A stretch of DNA of 64,000 nucleotides from Monodelphis domestica (taxonomy: Eukaryota > Chordata > Mammalia > Didelphimorphia > Didelphidae): the NCBI RefSeq assembly GCF_027887165.1, contig NC_077232.1, positions 17,762,255-17,826,254 of the forward strand. Reading direction: 5' to 3'. Below are positions 33,561 to 45,752 of this stretch, one piece after another. Position 1 is the first letter of the stretch, and each line of letters begins with the position of its first letter. A program made the translations under genes and the position numbers. The notes beneath the pieces were generated by a model. That model saw nothing but the letters and a program-made list of their open reading frames with translations, had not been told where the DNA came from and searched no databases.

Positions 33561-34917
33561 ACTAGTGAGGGATCAGGAACCAAAGTTTGACAGGTAACTG
33601 AGAGAGAGGGAACAGATAAAGAGAAACACCACTTCCCTCCCAGGCAGAGCTGTTTCAGAGAAGTTAAAGTTAATCTATGGCCAGAACTGAAGGGTAAGAG
33701 GAAATCCCCTTCAATCTCTGTTTCTGTTCTCTTCTTTGACTGATTGTTATCTGTGATCACCTTTAGTGCACTGAAGATGTCTAGTTCTTCAGTAAGTTAA
33801 AAGATCTATTTATTAGTTGAGAGGTTTGATATAGTAGGTTAGGAAGAAGGAAATGGGAAGTCCCTAATCTATTTTTCACCTAAAGTTTCTTTAGGAGTTG
33901 AAGCTCAGGTCTAGAGACCTAAGTCCCTGAGAACCTTAGGTTCTTTGTGTAGTCAGGTTGATGTATTTTCCTGAGACAGAGATACAGCTTTGAAGGAAAA
34001 TCTTCTGATGGATAGGCTCTTTCCTTCCCCAAAGGGAAAAAGTTTCTATCCACCAATTATAAAGACAGATGGTTAATCTGGGTCTCTTCATATCAACGAG
34101 AATTTTGTAGCCAGATAGGATCAGTGAGATTTGCTCCTTTCCCCTTCAGTTCAGAAGGAAAAAGAGTATATTCCCAACTGTTCACCTGCTTTTCTTAGCT
34201 GGAGATTCCATTCCCATCCCCCGCTGGCAGCCAAAGTTCTATCTCCTTCTTGCATGAGATTTCACTACAAAATCCAGTCTTTGCATTTCCTTCAGTATCT
34301 CTCTCTCATCCACACTAGTCAATTCACAAATCCTGTCAATTCTACCAGCTGATAGCTGATTCTACCAAGCACCTAAAATATGGCAGGCAATGTGCCCTAC
34401 CACTGGATACAAAGACAAAATATGAAGCTATTTCTATTCCTGGGGATTTTATATACTATCAAGGGAAGAACCTATACACATACAAGAAACATGAAATATA
34501 TATTCAAAAGAAATTATTAGGTAGTTTCAGAGGGTGGCTGGAGTATTAGGCAAAGCCTTATATAGGAAATTGAGCTAAATTTGAGTTTGAGTTGAACATT
34601 AAGGGAGCTATGGATTCTAAGAGGAGGAAATGAGGAAGGAGCCTATTCTGGGTATGAGGGATGACTAGTGTGAAATATTGGAAGATGGTTCATTATTTGT
34701 GAACAACAGAAAGTAGGACAGTTTGACTAGACCACAGTATGTATAACAGGGATCTGAAACTATGAAATATCTTTAAGGGTAGGTAGAATCATAAATATCC
34801 AGACCTGGAAGGTATCTCTGAAGATTTCGAAACCAACACTGATTTGTTATTATTGCTGCTGATAAGGGAATTGAGGCTAAAGGAAGTTAAAAAACTTCCC
34901 CAAGATCATACATAATA
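33561..34917. other. Intergenic, old repeats only
   Basis: An L2-tail-like fragment lies at about 34365-34480 ('gcacctaaaatatggcagg', 'ggatacaaagacaaaatatg') and a MIR-like fragment at about 34790-34917. No gene is recognised. Confidence 0.45.
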
Positions 34918-34926
34918 GTAAGCACC

Positions 34927-36191
34927 ATGGTGGACTTCCAGGAGTCAAGATGGTGGCCTAGAAGCAAAAGTCAAGCCCTCTGAAAACCCTTCCACACCAA
35001 CCAAAAGCAAAGTGCTTCAAGGGGGACATAAAAACAAATTTAACAACAGGATGGAGCCAAGGGACCCTCCTGCTTGATTCAACTTAAAAGGTACACGGAG
35101 AAGGTTGAATTCTTGAGTTTAAGGAAAAGAAAAAAGGAAGGCCCAGGACCTCTCCTCCAACTACTTTGCTGAGACTCTGGCAGTTGCTGGAGTCTCGGGA
35201 TGTGGGCTCCAGCCCAGAGGAAATGCCTTGCTGCCCCAGTTGTTGGGGGGGTGGGGTGGAGCTCAGGGCTCTGACCACAAAACTGGCAAGGAGGAAGCTG
35301 GAGGAGAGGAGAGGAGAGGAGAGGAGGCTATCCTGGTCCAAGCCTTCAGTCACTACTCCTATATCTTGGGCTTCAGCCTTAAAGGCACATCCAGCTCTGC
35401 AAATCAGCTTGATTTGGCTTAATCTGTTCTAGCAATAGTGCAGATAAGAAGCTTGCAGAGGGCAGGGAAGCTCAGTCTCTAATACCTCTCCCCCACTTAC
35501 TGTGCTGAGACCTGCAGTAAGAATCCAGCTGACTGGGATCCTAGGGCTAAGGCTGCAACCACAGAAGAGTACCTTAGTACCAACACAGGAAACTCAGGGC
35601 TCTGACTGGGCAGCTGGCAGAGAGACAGCTGATAAAAAGGAAGAGAGGAGGATGAAGGTAACTACCTTTATCCTTCATACCTTCAGCTTTAGCTTCTGCT
35701 GGCAGCTGGAGAAGATCTGGCCTCAGGGCTCATCAATACAACAGGACAGCTTCATCAGCCTAATCCAGTTAGCAAAACAAAGAAGCCCCTTCAGGACAGT
35801 AGCCCAAACTCACAGATCCAGCAAATAAACAGAGGAACAAGATTATAGCCAATGACAGGGAGGGAAAAAAGGAAAAAATATAAGTAAACAACAGAAAAAA
35901 GAAAAGAAACAGCAGATCGACAGCTTCTATCCAGGTAATTAAGAAAGAACAAATGGAACAGAGGAAGAACAAGAACACCAAGCAAAAACTCAGGAACTCC
36001 AGCAAATTGGGCACAGGCTTTGGAAGAATTCAAAAAACAATTAAGCTGAAGACAATTGGGAAAAGAACTTAAAAAGCAAAATAGGTCATCTAGAAACAGA
36101 GGCACATGAACTAAATAAAACAAGAAGATAATACCTTGAAATCCAGAATTGATCAGCTTGAAAATCAGGCAAAGAAAATTAAAGATGACCT
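34927..36191 (+). mobile_element. L1 5' end (5' UTR and start of ORF1), 3' part absent
   Basis: It begins with the 'caggagtcaagatggtggcc' type L1 5' start. The 5' UTR contains two diverged tandem units of about 335 bp (35148-35480 and 35481-35820). It then runs into ORF1-like coiled-coil coding (Lys/Gln/Glu-rich, to about 36190, frame broken). It is flanked by a 9-bp direct repeat GTAAGCACC (34918-34926 and 36192-36200). There is no poly(A) tail at the 3' end. Confidence 0.8.
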
Positions 36192-36200
36192 GTAAGCACC

Positions 36201-36603
36201 CTGGTTCCAAATAAACCCAGGTCATCTGATCTTCAGATCAATCAACCTTTTTCTTTCCATTCACCTGACTACCACCCTAATTCAGGCTTAGAATCTTGTA
36301 ATAACCTCCAAATTTATCTCTGCTCCTATTCTCTCTCTTCTATAATTTATCCTCTATGAAACTAACAAAAATACTTTTCCTAGGACACAAATCTTCCTAG
36401 GGAGATAAGATACAAACAAATATAAGCAGACATAAGTGATGAAGAATGTTCAGAATGAAGGATTAGAAAGAAGCTAATGTTCTGTTTTTAAGTTTACTTT
36501 GATTTAGGTTTAGTATTACTTTGTGCAAAAGATAATCCAAGGTAATAATATCCTACAGAATGCAAAGTTTAACATTTTTTCATTATAATCTTTTTTTATT
36601 AAT
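36201..36603. other. Intergenic, nothing recognised
   Basis: No gene or clear repeat was seen. Confidence 0.35.
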
Positions 36604-36797
36604 TAAAACCCTTAATTTCCATCTTAGAATCAATACTGTATATTGGTTCCAAGGCAGAAGAGTGGAAAGGCTAGGCAATGGGGGTCAACTGACTTGCCCA
36701 GGGTCACATAGCTAGGAAGTGTCTGAGATCAGCTTTGAACCCAGGACCTCCTGTCTCTGGGCCTGACTCTCAATCCACTGAGCCACCCAGCTGCCCC
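36604..36797 (-). mobile_element. tRNA-derived SINE
   Basis: A minus-strand copy from 'aaacccttaatttccatctt' to 'cccagctgcccc', with all family landmarks. Confidence 0.9.
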
Positions 36798-37289
36798 AAA
36801 TCTTTTAATTATTCTTTTCACTGAAGTATTGGTTTTCTCACTTTTAGGTAAACAGAGAATTGGAACCTAAAATAGTTATAAAGACTGATCACAAACACAG
36901 AAAATGTAAGTGGTACTTGACTCTGAAGGGGCCTTAAAATTAATATTATACTCACAAGAAAATAAATAATTGTTTTGTGTTGTGATTTCTGGGGCCAAAT
37001 AGAATAATATTAAACTTGATTCCCTGCAGCAGCTAAAGAATTCCCCTAAAGGATAATTTACATTTGATACATGTCCTACTTGACAAAATAAGGTTTCTTT
37101 GATATGGAAGATTTTTACACTGAAAGGGGCAAAAAATTACTTTTGAGCAATGAAAAAGAATGAAACTAAGATTTTGCCTTTTTTGCAACTGAACAGTTTG
37201 GTATCTGAATGAAGTAGAGAAAAACCAACATTAGCTTACCAAAACCTCCCAAAAATCTGTATTTTAAAAATGCAATTTTTTAAAATTTT
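36798..37289. other. Intergenic, nothing recognised
   Basis: AT-rich sequence without a recognisable gene or repeat. Confidence 0.35.
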
Positions 37290-38200
37290 CCTTTTGTTAT
37301 CATGCAAAACACACTTCCATATTGGTCACACACTCATACAAAATCAAAATCTGAAAATAAAACAATAAATACCCTGATGTGAAAGATAACATGTTTTGAT
37401 CCTCATCCATCCAACTCCAACAGTTCCTCCTCTGGAAGTGGATACCACTCCCCATCATGTCTTTCAGGATTGTCCCAGGTCATCCATCACATTGTTGAGA
37501 GTAGCCAAGTTTTCACAGCTGATCATCATACAAGATTGCTATTAGTGTGCACAACATTCTCCCAGTTCTGTTTATTTCACTCTGCATCAGTTCATGTAGG
37601 TCTTTCCAGCTTTTCCTGAAATCATCCTGCTTATCATTTCTTATAGCACAATAGTATTCCACCACCAAGCTCGTATTATGTATATTTTCTCCTGAAGCCC
37701 ATTTAAGTTCTTAAAAATTTGAAGGCTATACCATTTGGTGAATATATGTTTAGTATTGCTATTACTTCATTATCTATAGTACCTTTCAGCAAGATATCAT
37801 TTCCTTTCTAATCTCTTTTAATCAGATCTATTTTTGCTTTAGCTTTGTCTGAGATCACCATTGCTATTCCTGCTTTTTTACTTCAGATGACGCACAATAA
37901 ATCTGGATTTATCCCCTTACCTTTAGTCTGTATGTGTCTCCCTGCCTCAAATGTTTCTTGTAAACAACAGATATTTAGCTTTTGGTCTTTAATCCAGCTA
38001 TCTGCTTTTGTTTTATGGATGAGTTCATTCCATTCACATTGACAGTTATGATTAGCAACTGTGTATTCCTCTTTATCTTATTTTTTCCCTTTTGATCCTC
38101 CTCTTTCCCTTTCACTTTGTCCCTCCTTAAAAGTGTTTTTCTTTTAGTCACTACCCCCAACTTCTCCCTTCATTCTATTATGTAGAAAATAGCACTACTT
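37290..38200 (-). mobile_element. Old L1 with internal deletion
   Basis: On the minus strand, about 38160-37690 codes the start of ORF2: an IITVNVNGMNS stretch, then an endonuclease-domain remnant with many stops. About 37680-37290 matches the L1 3' end (antisense 'tctgcatcagttcatgtaggtctttcc'-type text). The reverse-transcriptase and central parts are absent, so the copy is internally deleted. Confidence 0.8.
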
Positions 38201-40120
38201 TCAACACAATTTCCATTATTGTTATATGTTTGTCCAGTAAAACACAAAAGACTTCCTGCAAGATGAAGGAGACCAAGGGAAATTGTCAAAAAGGTATCTA
38301 TAGCTGCAGGACTGGGGGAGGGGGGAGTATCTGATTCTTCATACTGGGAGAAGGAAAGGGACTAGTGCAGGAAAATGTTGGGCTACTTTGAAATTTGTGA
38401 AGATGAGGACCTTTGTATCTATCTCTCTGATACAGACCCAGGAGGATCTGGCCCTGAGGCTTCAGTCAGGTGTAGGAATCTAAGTAAGGGATAGAGTAAA
38501 TTTCATGGATTAGTTTTAAGAGGATAAGAGGAGAATTTGGATGCAAGCCCTGGGAGAGGATTCTGAGAAGGAGAGAAGGATTGTGGGAGTTTTACTGGCA
38601 TTTAACTGTCATTGCACTCTCTGACTTGTTTCCACTGAGCTGGAAGATTTTGTTCTGACAGATTGGTAGTCATAATCTCATGGAGAGATTAGTGACTCCT
38701 TGGTTGAGAATCTGCATTGGATTGGACTGTTTTCCCTGAGGTACAGAGATTATCTGACAGTGATCCATCTGCCAGAAATTCTCTTGGACAAGGTAATTCA
38801 AAGATTGTCACCTGGGACTTTGGGTTATATAGTGCAGCCAACCCCAGGTTTTTGGTAAAGGCTCAAATTCACCTGTGAGTCCTTTCCTTTTCCTCTTTCT
38901 GTTAATCCCTAGTAGGTAGATTAGTTTAGAGTCAGATAGCTTTGGGGACTTTTTTAGATTAGAGCAAGAAGATATAAGAAGGGCTTGAGAAGATAAGAAG
39001 AGCAAGCCTGTGAGGGGAAGCATAGATTGTGGGGAGGAGACATAGCTTAATAGATTTAGGACTGTATTTATCATTTCCCTACCCTTAATAAACTTGACTT
39101 TACTATTTTAAGGATTGTGCTTTACTGGCCCTGGAGAGGTTCCTAGGTGAGTTGTACCATCTCACATCCATCTAAGAAGGTTCCTAATTTCACATGCAGG
39201 TCCTAAAAATGAAGACAGTCAAATTCTTGAGTCTTTCCCTTTGGAAATTCCTCCAGAGAAAACAGGAGGAAGTAAAGATTTTATGGTAGAAGTGATGTTG
39301 GCTAATTTAGAAACTCCCATGTTCAGCCTTGGCAAAGGTTGGGATACTTTATTCTGAATCCCAAATTCTCCTCTATCATGTCATTGTTGTTCATCCTTTT
39401 TTTTTTCTTTTCAAAAAGGAACAATGACACCACAGGATGATGTCCTCACTTGCTTGTGAATTGGATGTAAGAGGCAGAGTTGCACAAAGTCATCAGTTTC
39501 ACTCTCTCTTCCAGAATCATCCAAATCAAGACAAAAGTCTAGATGATTAGTGATGGCCTGGGATGCAAATAGTGTCTTAGATGTCTGATTAGACTCTAAG
39601 TGCTTCACAGAGCCTGCTTCAGCTGCTTTCATGGCCACTGGAACAAATTGTTCTCAACCCCTCCATTCCATTGGAAGTAGTCTTCACATGCTTAAGGTAG
39701 ATATCCTCCTACCTGATTCAGGTTTGACCCTTGATTTACTGGGGTGTGGCAGCTATATCTTCTTTAGGCCATAAGGGAGATTTGGGTGAAAAGTGGACAC
39801 CAAAGGTAAATAAGAAACCCTGAAAAGAGCTTGGCAAACCTTCCTATCAGAGGTCCTAGTCCTCACTGAACAGCCCATAACCCCTCTAACATATCATAAG
39901 CTAAAGAGTGTTTCATCCTTTTTACAGTAGAATCAAAGTAAATAGAGATGAAGATTCAAGTCTAAAAAGGTAAGCAATTATCATACTATAATATCTGGGA
40001 TTCAGTTCAATTGAATTTAATCAGTATTTATTAAATGCTTTGCGTCAAGCTTTATGCTAGCTAGGAGCTAGGGATACAAGTACAAGAAAAACAATCCCTG
40101 CCTTTGGGGTGCTTATATTC
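38201..40120. other. Intergenic with two old repeats
   Basis: A dispersed marsupial repeat covers about 39380-39640 ('acaatgacaccacaggatga', 'gtgaattggatgtaagaggc'), reminiscent of RTE-related SINE/LINE tails. An L2-tail-like fragment lies at about 40005-40120. The rest is unassigned, and no gene is recognised. Confidence 0.45.
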
Positions 40121-40643
40121 TGTGGAAAGTTCATATGAACCCAAACCCCTTTTTTGGCCACCCAAAACAACCTTTTGATTTTATAGCAAAAGCACTTAGG
40201 GCTGAAGCTCTGAACTGTATCCCCTTGTGGTCAGGAGTGGAGCCTTCCCTCCTTTTGTCTTTTATGCTAGGAAATACTATATGTGACACATGAGCTGTAC
40301 CACCATTCTAAAAGCCATGTCATTATCCCTGGCTTCCAGAAGGTCCACCTCTTATCCAGAAGGGAGTCTGAGTCCACCAATCAGAAAGGCTCAGGAAAGG
40401 GATATCATGAAGAGGATGAATTGGTGGAGAGGACAAGAAATCACTCTCTTCCCATGGAACCACAGACCAGAGAGGACATATGGTCTGGCTTGGCATAACC
40501 CAGCTCATGGAGGAAATGGAGGCAAAAAGAAATAACTGGCCACAAGTGGCTCATGGCTTCTCTCTTTCTCTGGCCAACTTTTTGCTATTTAATAAATAAT
40601 TATAAAATGAAGATACAGTCTCCAGAGAATTTTAGTCGCAACA
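40121..40643 (+). mobile_element. Solo LTR, type E
   Basis: 523 bp, TGTGGAAAGTTC to AGTCGCAACA, with perfect ATTC duplication (40117-40120 and 40644-40647). AATAAATAATTATAAAATGA lies about 55 nt before the end. Short frames inside it are not genes. It interrupts an old L2-tail-like repeat. Confidence 0.88.
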
Positions 40644-41296
40644 ATTCTATAGAAAGAATAGCATTTACACAGATAAGTCAATAAGTCAAAAGTATATCTA
40701 TCTAAAGTAAATACAAATGAAGCTGCTCTGGAAGCTCTCGGGACAGAGCTGCCATATATAACGTTATACTAGAATTCCTTTTACGTATGAGTTAAGTTGC
40801 TGACCCCTTATGTCCTTTCTGGTTCTATGATTCTGAAGTTTGAAGAGGGGAAAGTCTTGGTAATTTGTGGGAGGTGAATATAGGAGGTGACCGTGGACTG
40901 AGCCTTGAATGGAGCTAGGAATTTTGAGATGTGGAGATGCTAAAAGGGTCTGTTGCAGGCATTGGTTGAAAACCTGTGCAAAGGCATGGAGCCCAAACAT
41001 GGAATGATAGGGACAGGGTAAAAAGCAAGTAAGCCAGTTGGCAAGAATGTAGAGTACATGAAGAGACAAAAATGAAATCTGTTTGGAAAGATAAGTGGGA
41101 GCCAGATTAAGTAGTTTAACTAAGAAAGGAGTTTATATTTTATCTTAGAAACACCAGAAAGCTTTTGAAGCTGAAGGAATTGAGGAGTTTAGGACAACAA
41201 GAAGTTAATTGTGAGAATGAAGTGAGCCATACTGACTCCGCCTTGTGATTCAATTCTGTAGCTAACTCAGTTTCCTTTCTATTGAAAGATGGGTCT
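40644..41296. other. Intergenic, unassigned
   Basis: No gene is recognised. It may contain an old interspersed repeat, but no family is named. Confidence 0.35.
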
Positions 41297-41436
41297 TGTA
41301 AGGGATAAAAATTATGATTGACTGAATATTGAGAGTTGGTCGCCAGGGATTTAATTACTAAATCCCAATGAATTACTCAAGTCAGAATGGCTTTATGGTA
41401 GTTTATTTACAAATAAAGAGAAGAAATTAAGGAAAT

Positions 41437-41460
41437 GAGAGAAAGAGAAAGAGAGAGAGA

Positions 41461-41532
<72 letters not shown>

Positions 41533-41534
41533 GG

Positions 41535-41621
<87 letters not shown>
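41437..41621. repeat. (GA)n microsatellite, about 185 bp
   Basis: A nearly pure GA run with a few GGGA interruptions at 41463, 41523 and 41533-41540, inside the type A LTR. It gives meaningless Arg-Glu and Ser-Leu reading frames. Confidence 0.98.
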
Positions 41622-41624
<3 letters not shown>

Positions 41625-41711
41625 TTCCACCTGGTCTGAACCAGGCAGGAATTCAGAGGCCCCAGCAAGGGGATTAAAATTAGCAAGGCTTCTAGCCACC
41701 AAGACCTCCTC

Positions 41712-42614
41712 TGTGACAAGGAAATCACTTTAAAAGACTGATATATATTAATTTAAGGTCGCCAAGGAATTCAGCTATGTAATTCCTAAATGAAGACTCA
41801 AGTCAGCAGTCAACCTTTTATGGAGTTTTTAATTACAAACAGGAGGAAGAAAGGTATTAGAGAGAGGGGGGGGGGGAATAGGGCTTAAATACCCCCTCTG
41901 TTTAGGCTGGGCCAAAAGGCCCAAGCCCTTAGATAGCTGAGGCAAAGAAAAGAGATCAGTCCCTATCACGTGATCAAAATGGAGAAACAGTTTCAGGGCC
42001 CTCCACCTCCAACCTCCTTCAGAGCAAGCTTCTCAGAGCACAACCTCTCAGAACAAAACCTCTCCCCCCCCCCCCAGTCCTCAGACCCCGCTATCTTTAA
42101 GGAAACCATCTAAGTTCCCTCCCCTCAGTTCTCACATCTACCAATCACTGTCCATGTCTTCCCTGTGCCAATGGTGGCTCTAGCTTAACCCAGGACCGCC
42201 CAGAGGTCTGCCCCTTTGCACATGTCTGTTGAAGGTCATATTCTCAAATAATTAAATCTTGATCTTTGCTGCAGCCCTTCCTAAATCCTTTTATTCTGAG
42301 TAGGGTGGAGATTGTAGTTTCAAGACCTGGTTCTGTCATTCCAAGTATCTCTATTGTATCAATTCTAAAATCAATCATGACTCAAAGAACTTCCTGTTCT
42401 ATGCTTAAGCATAGGTCAAAGCCCTTTCCATTGTTTAGCAAAAGGTTTCTGTCCTAAAGTAGTTTTGAGTAGGGAGTAGAAGGATCCTCCCATGCCAAGG
42501 GGGTTCACATTCCAATAGAGTTCTTACTATCAGTAGGAAATTTTTTCCAAGTATGAAACTTTCCAATGGTGAAATTTCCAACATTCACAAGTCTAAGAAA
42601 TTTCAAGGTTTACA
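41712..42614 (-). mobile_element. LTR, type B, nested
   Basis: 903 bp, minus strand TGTAAACCTTGAAATTTC to CCTTGTCACA, with CCTC duplication (41708-41711 and 42615-42618). It is very similar to the solo LTR at 9.8 kb. A G run at 41867-41876 and a C run at about 42063-42075 lie within it. Confidence 0.93.
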
Positions 42615-43022
42615 CCTCCAAGATGAGGGGCCTCTCCAGAGGCTAGTGTCTCCAGAAAAGTCAAGGGAAGGGAGTCCGCCGAAGATGATGGGCCTCTCCA
42701 GAGGTCTCCAGAAAAGTCAAGGAAAGGGAGTCAGCCTTTTCACTCACCACATAACAGTCCAAAGACTCCCTCACGGGAAGTGACCATGAAATTTAAAAGC
42801 AGTTCTTTGCGTCACTTCCTGTGCCTTACGTGTACCAATGGTGGCTTAAACTTGGCTTTGACATGCCCAGAGTTCAGTCAGTTGTTTCTGATTTATCACT
42901 TGCTAGCATAGGTGACTCATAGACATTCCTCCTCCACACTTAATCCTTAAGTGAGGGTGTCTACATTCCTGGTGGCTAAAATTCTAAAGAATAAGTAGGG
43001 TAGAGTTCATCTCAATTTCACA

Positions 43023-43867
43023 GTCTAGCCCAAAGTCTATCCAGTGAGAAAACTTTATTCAGTTGTGGGAATTGGGAGAAAACCTTATTGCATTATTTGA
43101 ACCTAGCCCTACATGGCTGGGAAACTGAACCACTTGTACCTGCTATTTAGAGTCCCTTAACCAAGGACCTAGGTTATATTGACTAGCAATACAGTCAGAT
43201 CCCAAGACTGATGTAGGGATCTTTCCTGTACATGTACATCTCAAGCAACCCATATGTCTTATTTGAAAACTAGCCCCATACTGATCAATCAGTTATTGAT
43301 TCCATTATCCTTTGATAGTTTATAGATACTTGGGGAGGAGTGGGAGAATTTTAACTATTCACTCTACCCCTCTCAACTCAGAAAGTCCCTAATCTTTCAT
43401 CCAATTAGAATTCAGATCTTCTTATGTATTATTTTCTTTTAATTAATTGGTTTTATTTGATTAATAGTTTTTAATGCATAAAATTCTGTCTTCCCCTGTA
43501 TTTGGGGTCCAGCCCTAAGCTGAGGAAGGGGCTTGGTCCTGATTTGCTAGTCAATTGGCATGCACTGCTCAGCAAGTTGATATGCTTAGAAGATTAGACC
43601 TTTGTTCCTCAGTCATTACAAAGCTTTTTGATCAAGGAAGTTACATGATTGGACCTGCACACATGAAATTTGTTTAGGATACCTCTTGCATTTGAGAAGT
43701 CTAGGTGATATCCAGGTGAATGTGTCCAATGGGTTATTCATAATTTGGGCCTCAAGCAAATGTCTATGATTTCATTAGTGTGTATAAATTCCTCTGTGAT
43801 GCAAATCATAACTTCTCTATAACTTGGAAGTTTTTTTCTCATACATTTTTATCACAGAGGTGGCCCA
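43023..43867. other. Intergenic, nothing recognised
   Basis: No gene or clear repeat was seen. Confidence 0.35.
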
Positions 43868-44206
43868 TGTAACAGTTAAATTAGTGTCTCTACTAAAAGT
43901 ATTATATTTTATGAGGTTTATTACGATATTAGAAATCAAGGAAATAAGAAAATACAAAATAAGAAAAGCACGTGCCTAGGGCTGAATAACCCATTTACAG
44001 CCACTTACTCTACATCTTGCATGCCAGGTAGAGAGACACATATGCTTAGAAGCAGAAGAAGAGCATCTTGGGAGGCAGAGAGCCCTTTAAATAAAAATTG
44101 TGTTCTCGCACTTGGGTGAGGACTCAGGTGAGATTATAGGGAATTCTGGGAAGTACCAAGGACTTCTGGGGATTGAAGTCTGGGGTTCAAATCTCCATTT
44201 TCTACA
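43868..44206 (-). mobile_element. Short solo LTR, type D
   Basis: 339 bp with perfect CCCA duplication (43864-43867 and 44207-44210). On the minus strand it starts TGTAGAAAATGG. The 'ggggattgaagtctgggg' part is the reverse of the start of the 33.1-kb copy. Confidence 0.92.
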
Positions 44207-44408
44207 CCCAGCTAGACCCCTCTTGGTATGACTTCTAGCTGTTAGAGAATTGTGAGGTTAGGATAATAATCATATTTCTCATTTTAAATTATTTTATCTA
44301 TTTAAATCATTTTATTGTTTTATTTTTAGAATCTACTTTTCCTAACATATCCCTTTACCCTCTTCAAAAAGAAATACCTTGTTTTTAACAAAGAATAAAA
44401 AAGGAGGG

Positions 44409-45145
44409 TGTAAGAATTTAAATGTAGGTTTTTAGGCTAAATATGAAAGTTCTAAAGTAATATTGTGGTCACTGATTTAAAAAATTAACTCTTAATTCAT
44501 GAGTCTGTTAGGTACTCTTAATGATTTAGTATAATAGATATATAGTAAAAAAGAGAAATGTAGAAAGGAAGTAGAAAGTATTGCCTAGCTAGATACCCTA
44601 TAATTTCTGTCCAGCTCACCACCCTGCAAGGGCTCTCAAGTCCCAATCTCCACATGGAGTCATGGTAGTCTCTTAAACCAGGAGTCCTAGTGGTGTCTTC
44701 AGCAAAGGTTCCACCAACACAGCCTCCTCCAGGAAAGGAAGGCCTCTCTGGAACCAGTCTCTCCAGAAGCCAGGAAAGGAAGCAGCAAGCCGATGCAGGA
44801 TCCAGAGAAAGAGTCTCCTCCTTCAGTCCAGCTCACCTACACAGAGTCCCCAAAGATAAACTCTAAAGGGAAAGAAATTCAAAGGAGAAGACCCTTGGAC
44901 AAGAAGTTCAGGACTTTTTATAGTCCTTTTTCCACATCACTTTCTGTCCCTTCCCCACTTTACGGAAACCAATTGCAGTCTTTCAATTTGCCTAGCACTG
45001 CCCAGGGGTGGGGAAGTGGCCTCTGGAGTTGTTACCCACTTTAGCAAGTGACTTGAAAACTCTCTTAGTGTCAAGTAGGGGTACTTTAAGTTCTTGAATT
45101 GATTAGCTAAAAATAGGCAAGGAGAGAGTTAATCCTATCTTCACA
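44409..45145 (-). mobile_element. Solo LTR, type A
   Basis: 737 bp, minus strand TGTGAAGATAGGATTAAC to TAAATTCTTACA, with perfect AGGG duplication (44405-44408 and 45146-45149). Confidence 0.92.
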
Positions 45146-45149
45146 AGGG

Positions 45150-45496
45150 AAAAAGCACAATCAGAACTACTAAATTACATATCAAGAGATATGACAATAA
45201 ATGCAGGGTCCTATATCTGCATTCCCCTCTGAAAAAAATTGGGGAGAGAGGAAAGAGTAGTGAATTTTCATATTTCTTATTTGAGGCCAAGTTTAACTAT
45301 TATAATTTCACAGTATTCAGTTTTGTTCCTGTTGATGTCTTTCTCCATTTATAATAATATCTAACATTTATTTAGCAATTACTATGTGCTAAGCACTGTA
45401 CTAAAGTCTTCTAATTATGATCTTGTTTGACCCTATTATTATTATTATTTTATAGCTGATGAAACTGAGCAGAGAGAAGTTGTTAATAATAATAGT
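45150..45496. other. Intergenic, old SINE-like tail
   Basis: An L2/MIR-type tail ('tatttagcaattactatgtg', 'gctaagcactgta') lies near 45360-45470. No gene is present. Confidence 0.45.
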
Positions 45497-45752
45497 AATA
45501 ACAATAATGTTCTTGTTCAGACATTTTTCAGTTGTGTCTGACTCTTTGTGCCCCCGTTTGGGGTTTTCTTGGCAAAGATACTAGAATGGTGCCATATTTT
45601 CCTTCTCCAATTCATATTACAGAAGAGGAAAATGAGGCAAAGAGGGTTTTAAAAGATTTGCCTAGGGTGATAGAGTTGGTAAGTGTCTGAGACTAGATTG
45701 GACCTCAAATCTTCCCGACTCCAGGTCCAGCACTTGGTCCATATCTAGCTCC
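45497..45752 (-). mobile_element. RTE-tailed SINE (Mar1-like)
   Basis: A nearly complete minus-strand copy: 'tcagttgtgtctgactcttt', 'gtttggggttttcttggcaa', 'gatttgcctagggtgataga', and the head at 'gactccaggtccagca'. Confidence 0.85.

Larger units (their letters stand above)
41297..43022 (-). mobile_element. LTR, type A, interrupted by a type B LTR
   Basis: Perfect GTCT duplication (41293-41296 and 43023-43026). It is split by the LTR at 41712-42614; without that it is about 820 bp, longer than its relatives because of a (GA)n array. The block 'cctctccagaggctagtgtc'/'cctctccagaggtctccag' is duplicated near 42630-42720. Confidence 0.9.

Noticed and set aside
35084..35432. Overlapping frames on both strands near 35.2 kb as a gene
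   Set aside because: They fall in the GC-richer L1 5' UTR units and have no independent support.
41393..41728. Long Ser-Leu and Arg-Glu frames on both strands
   Set aside because: Artefact of the (GA)n array; no domain and no splice context.
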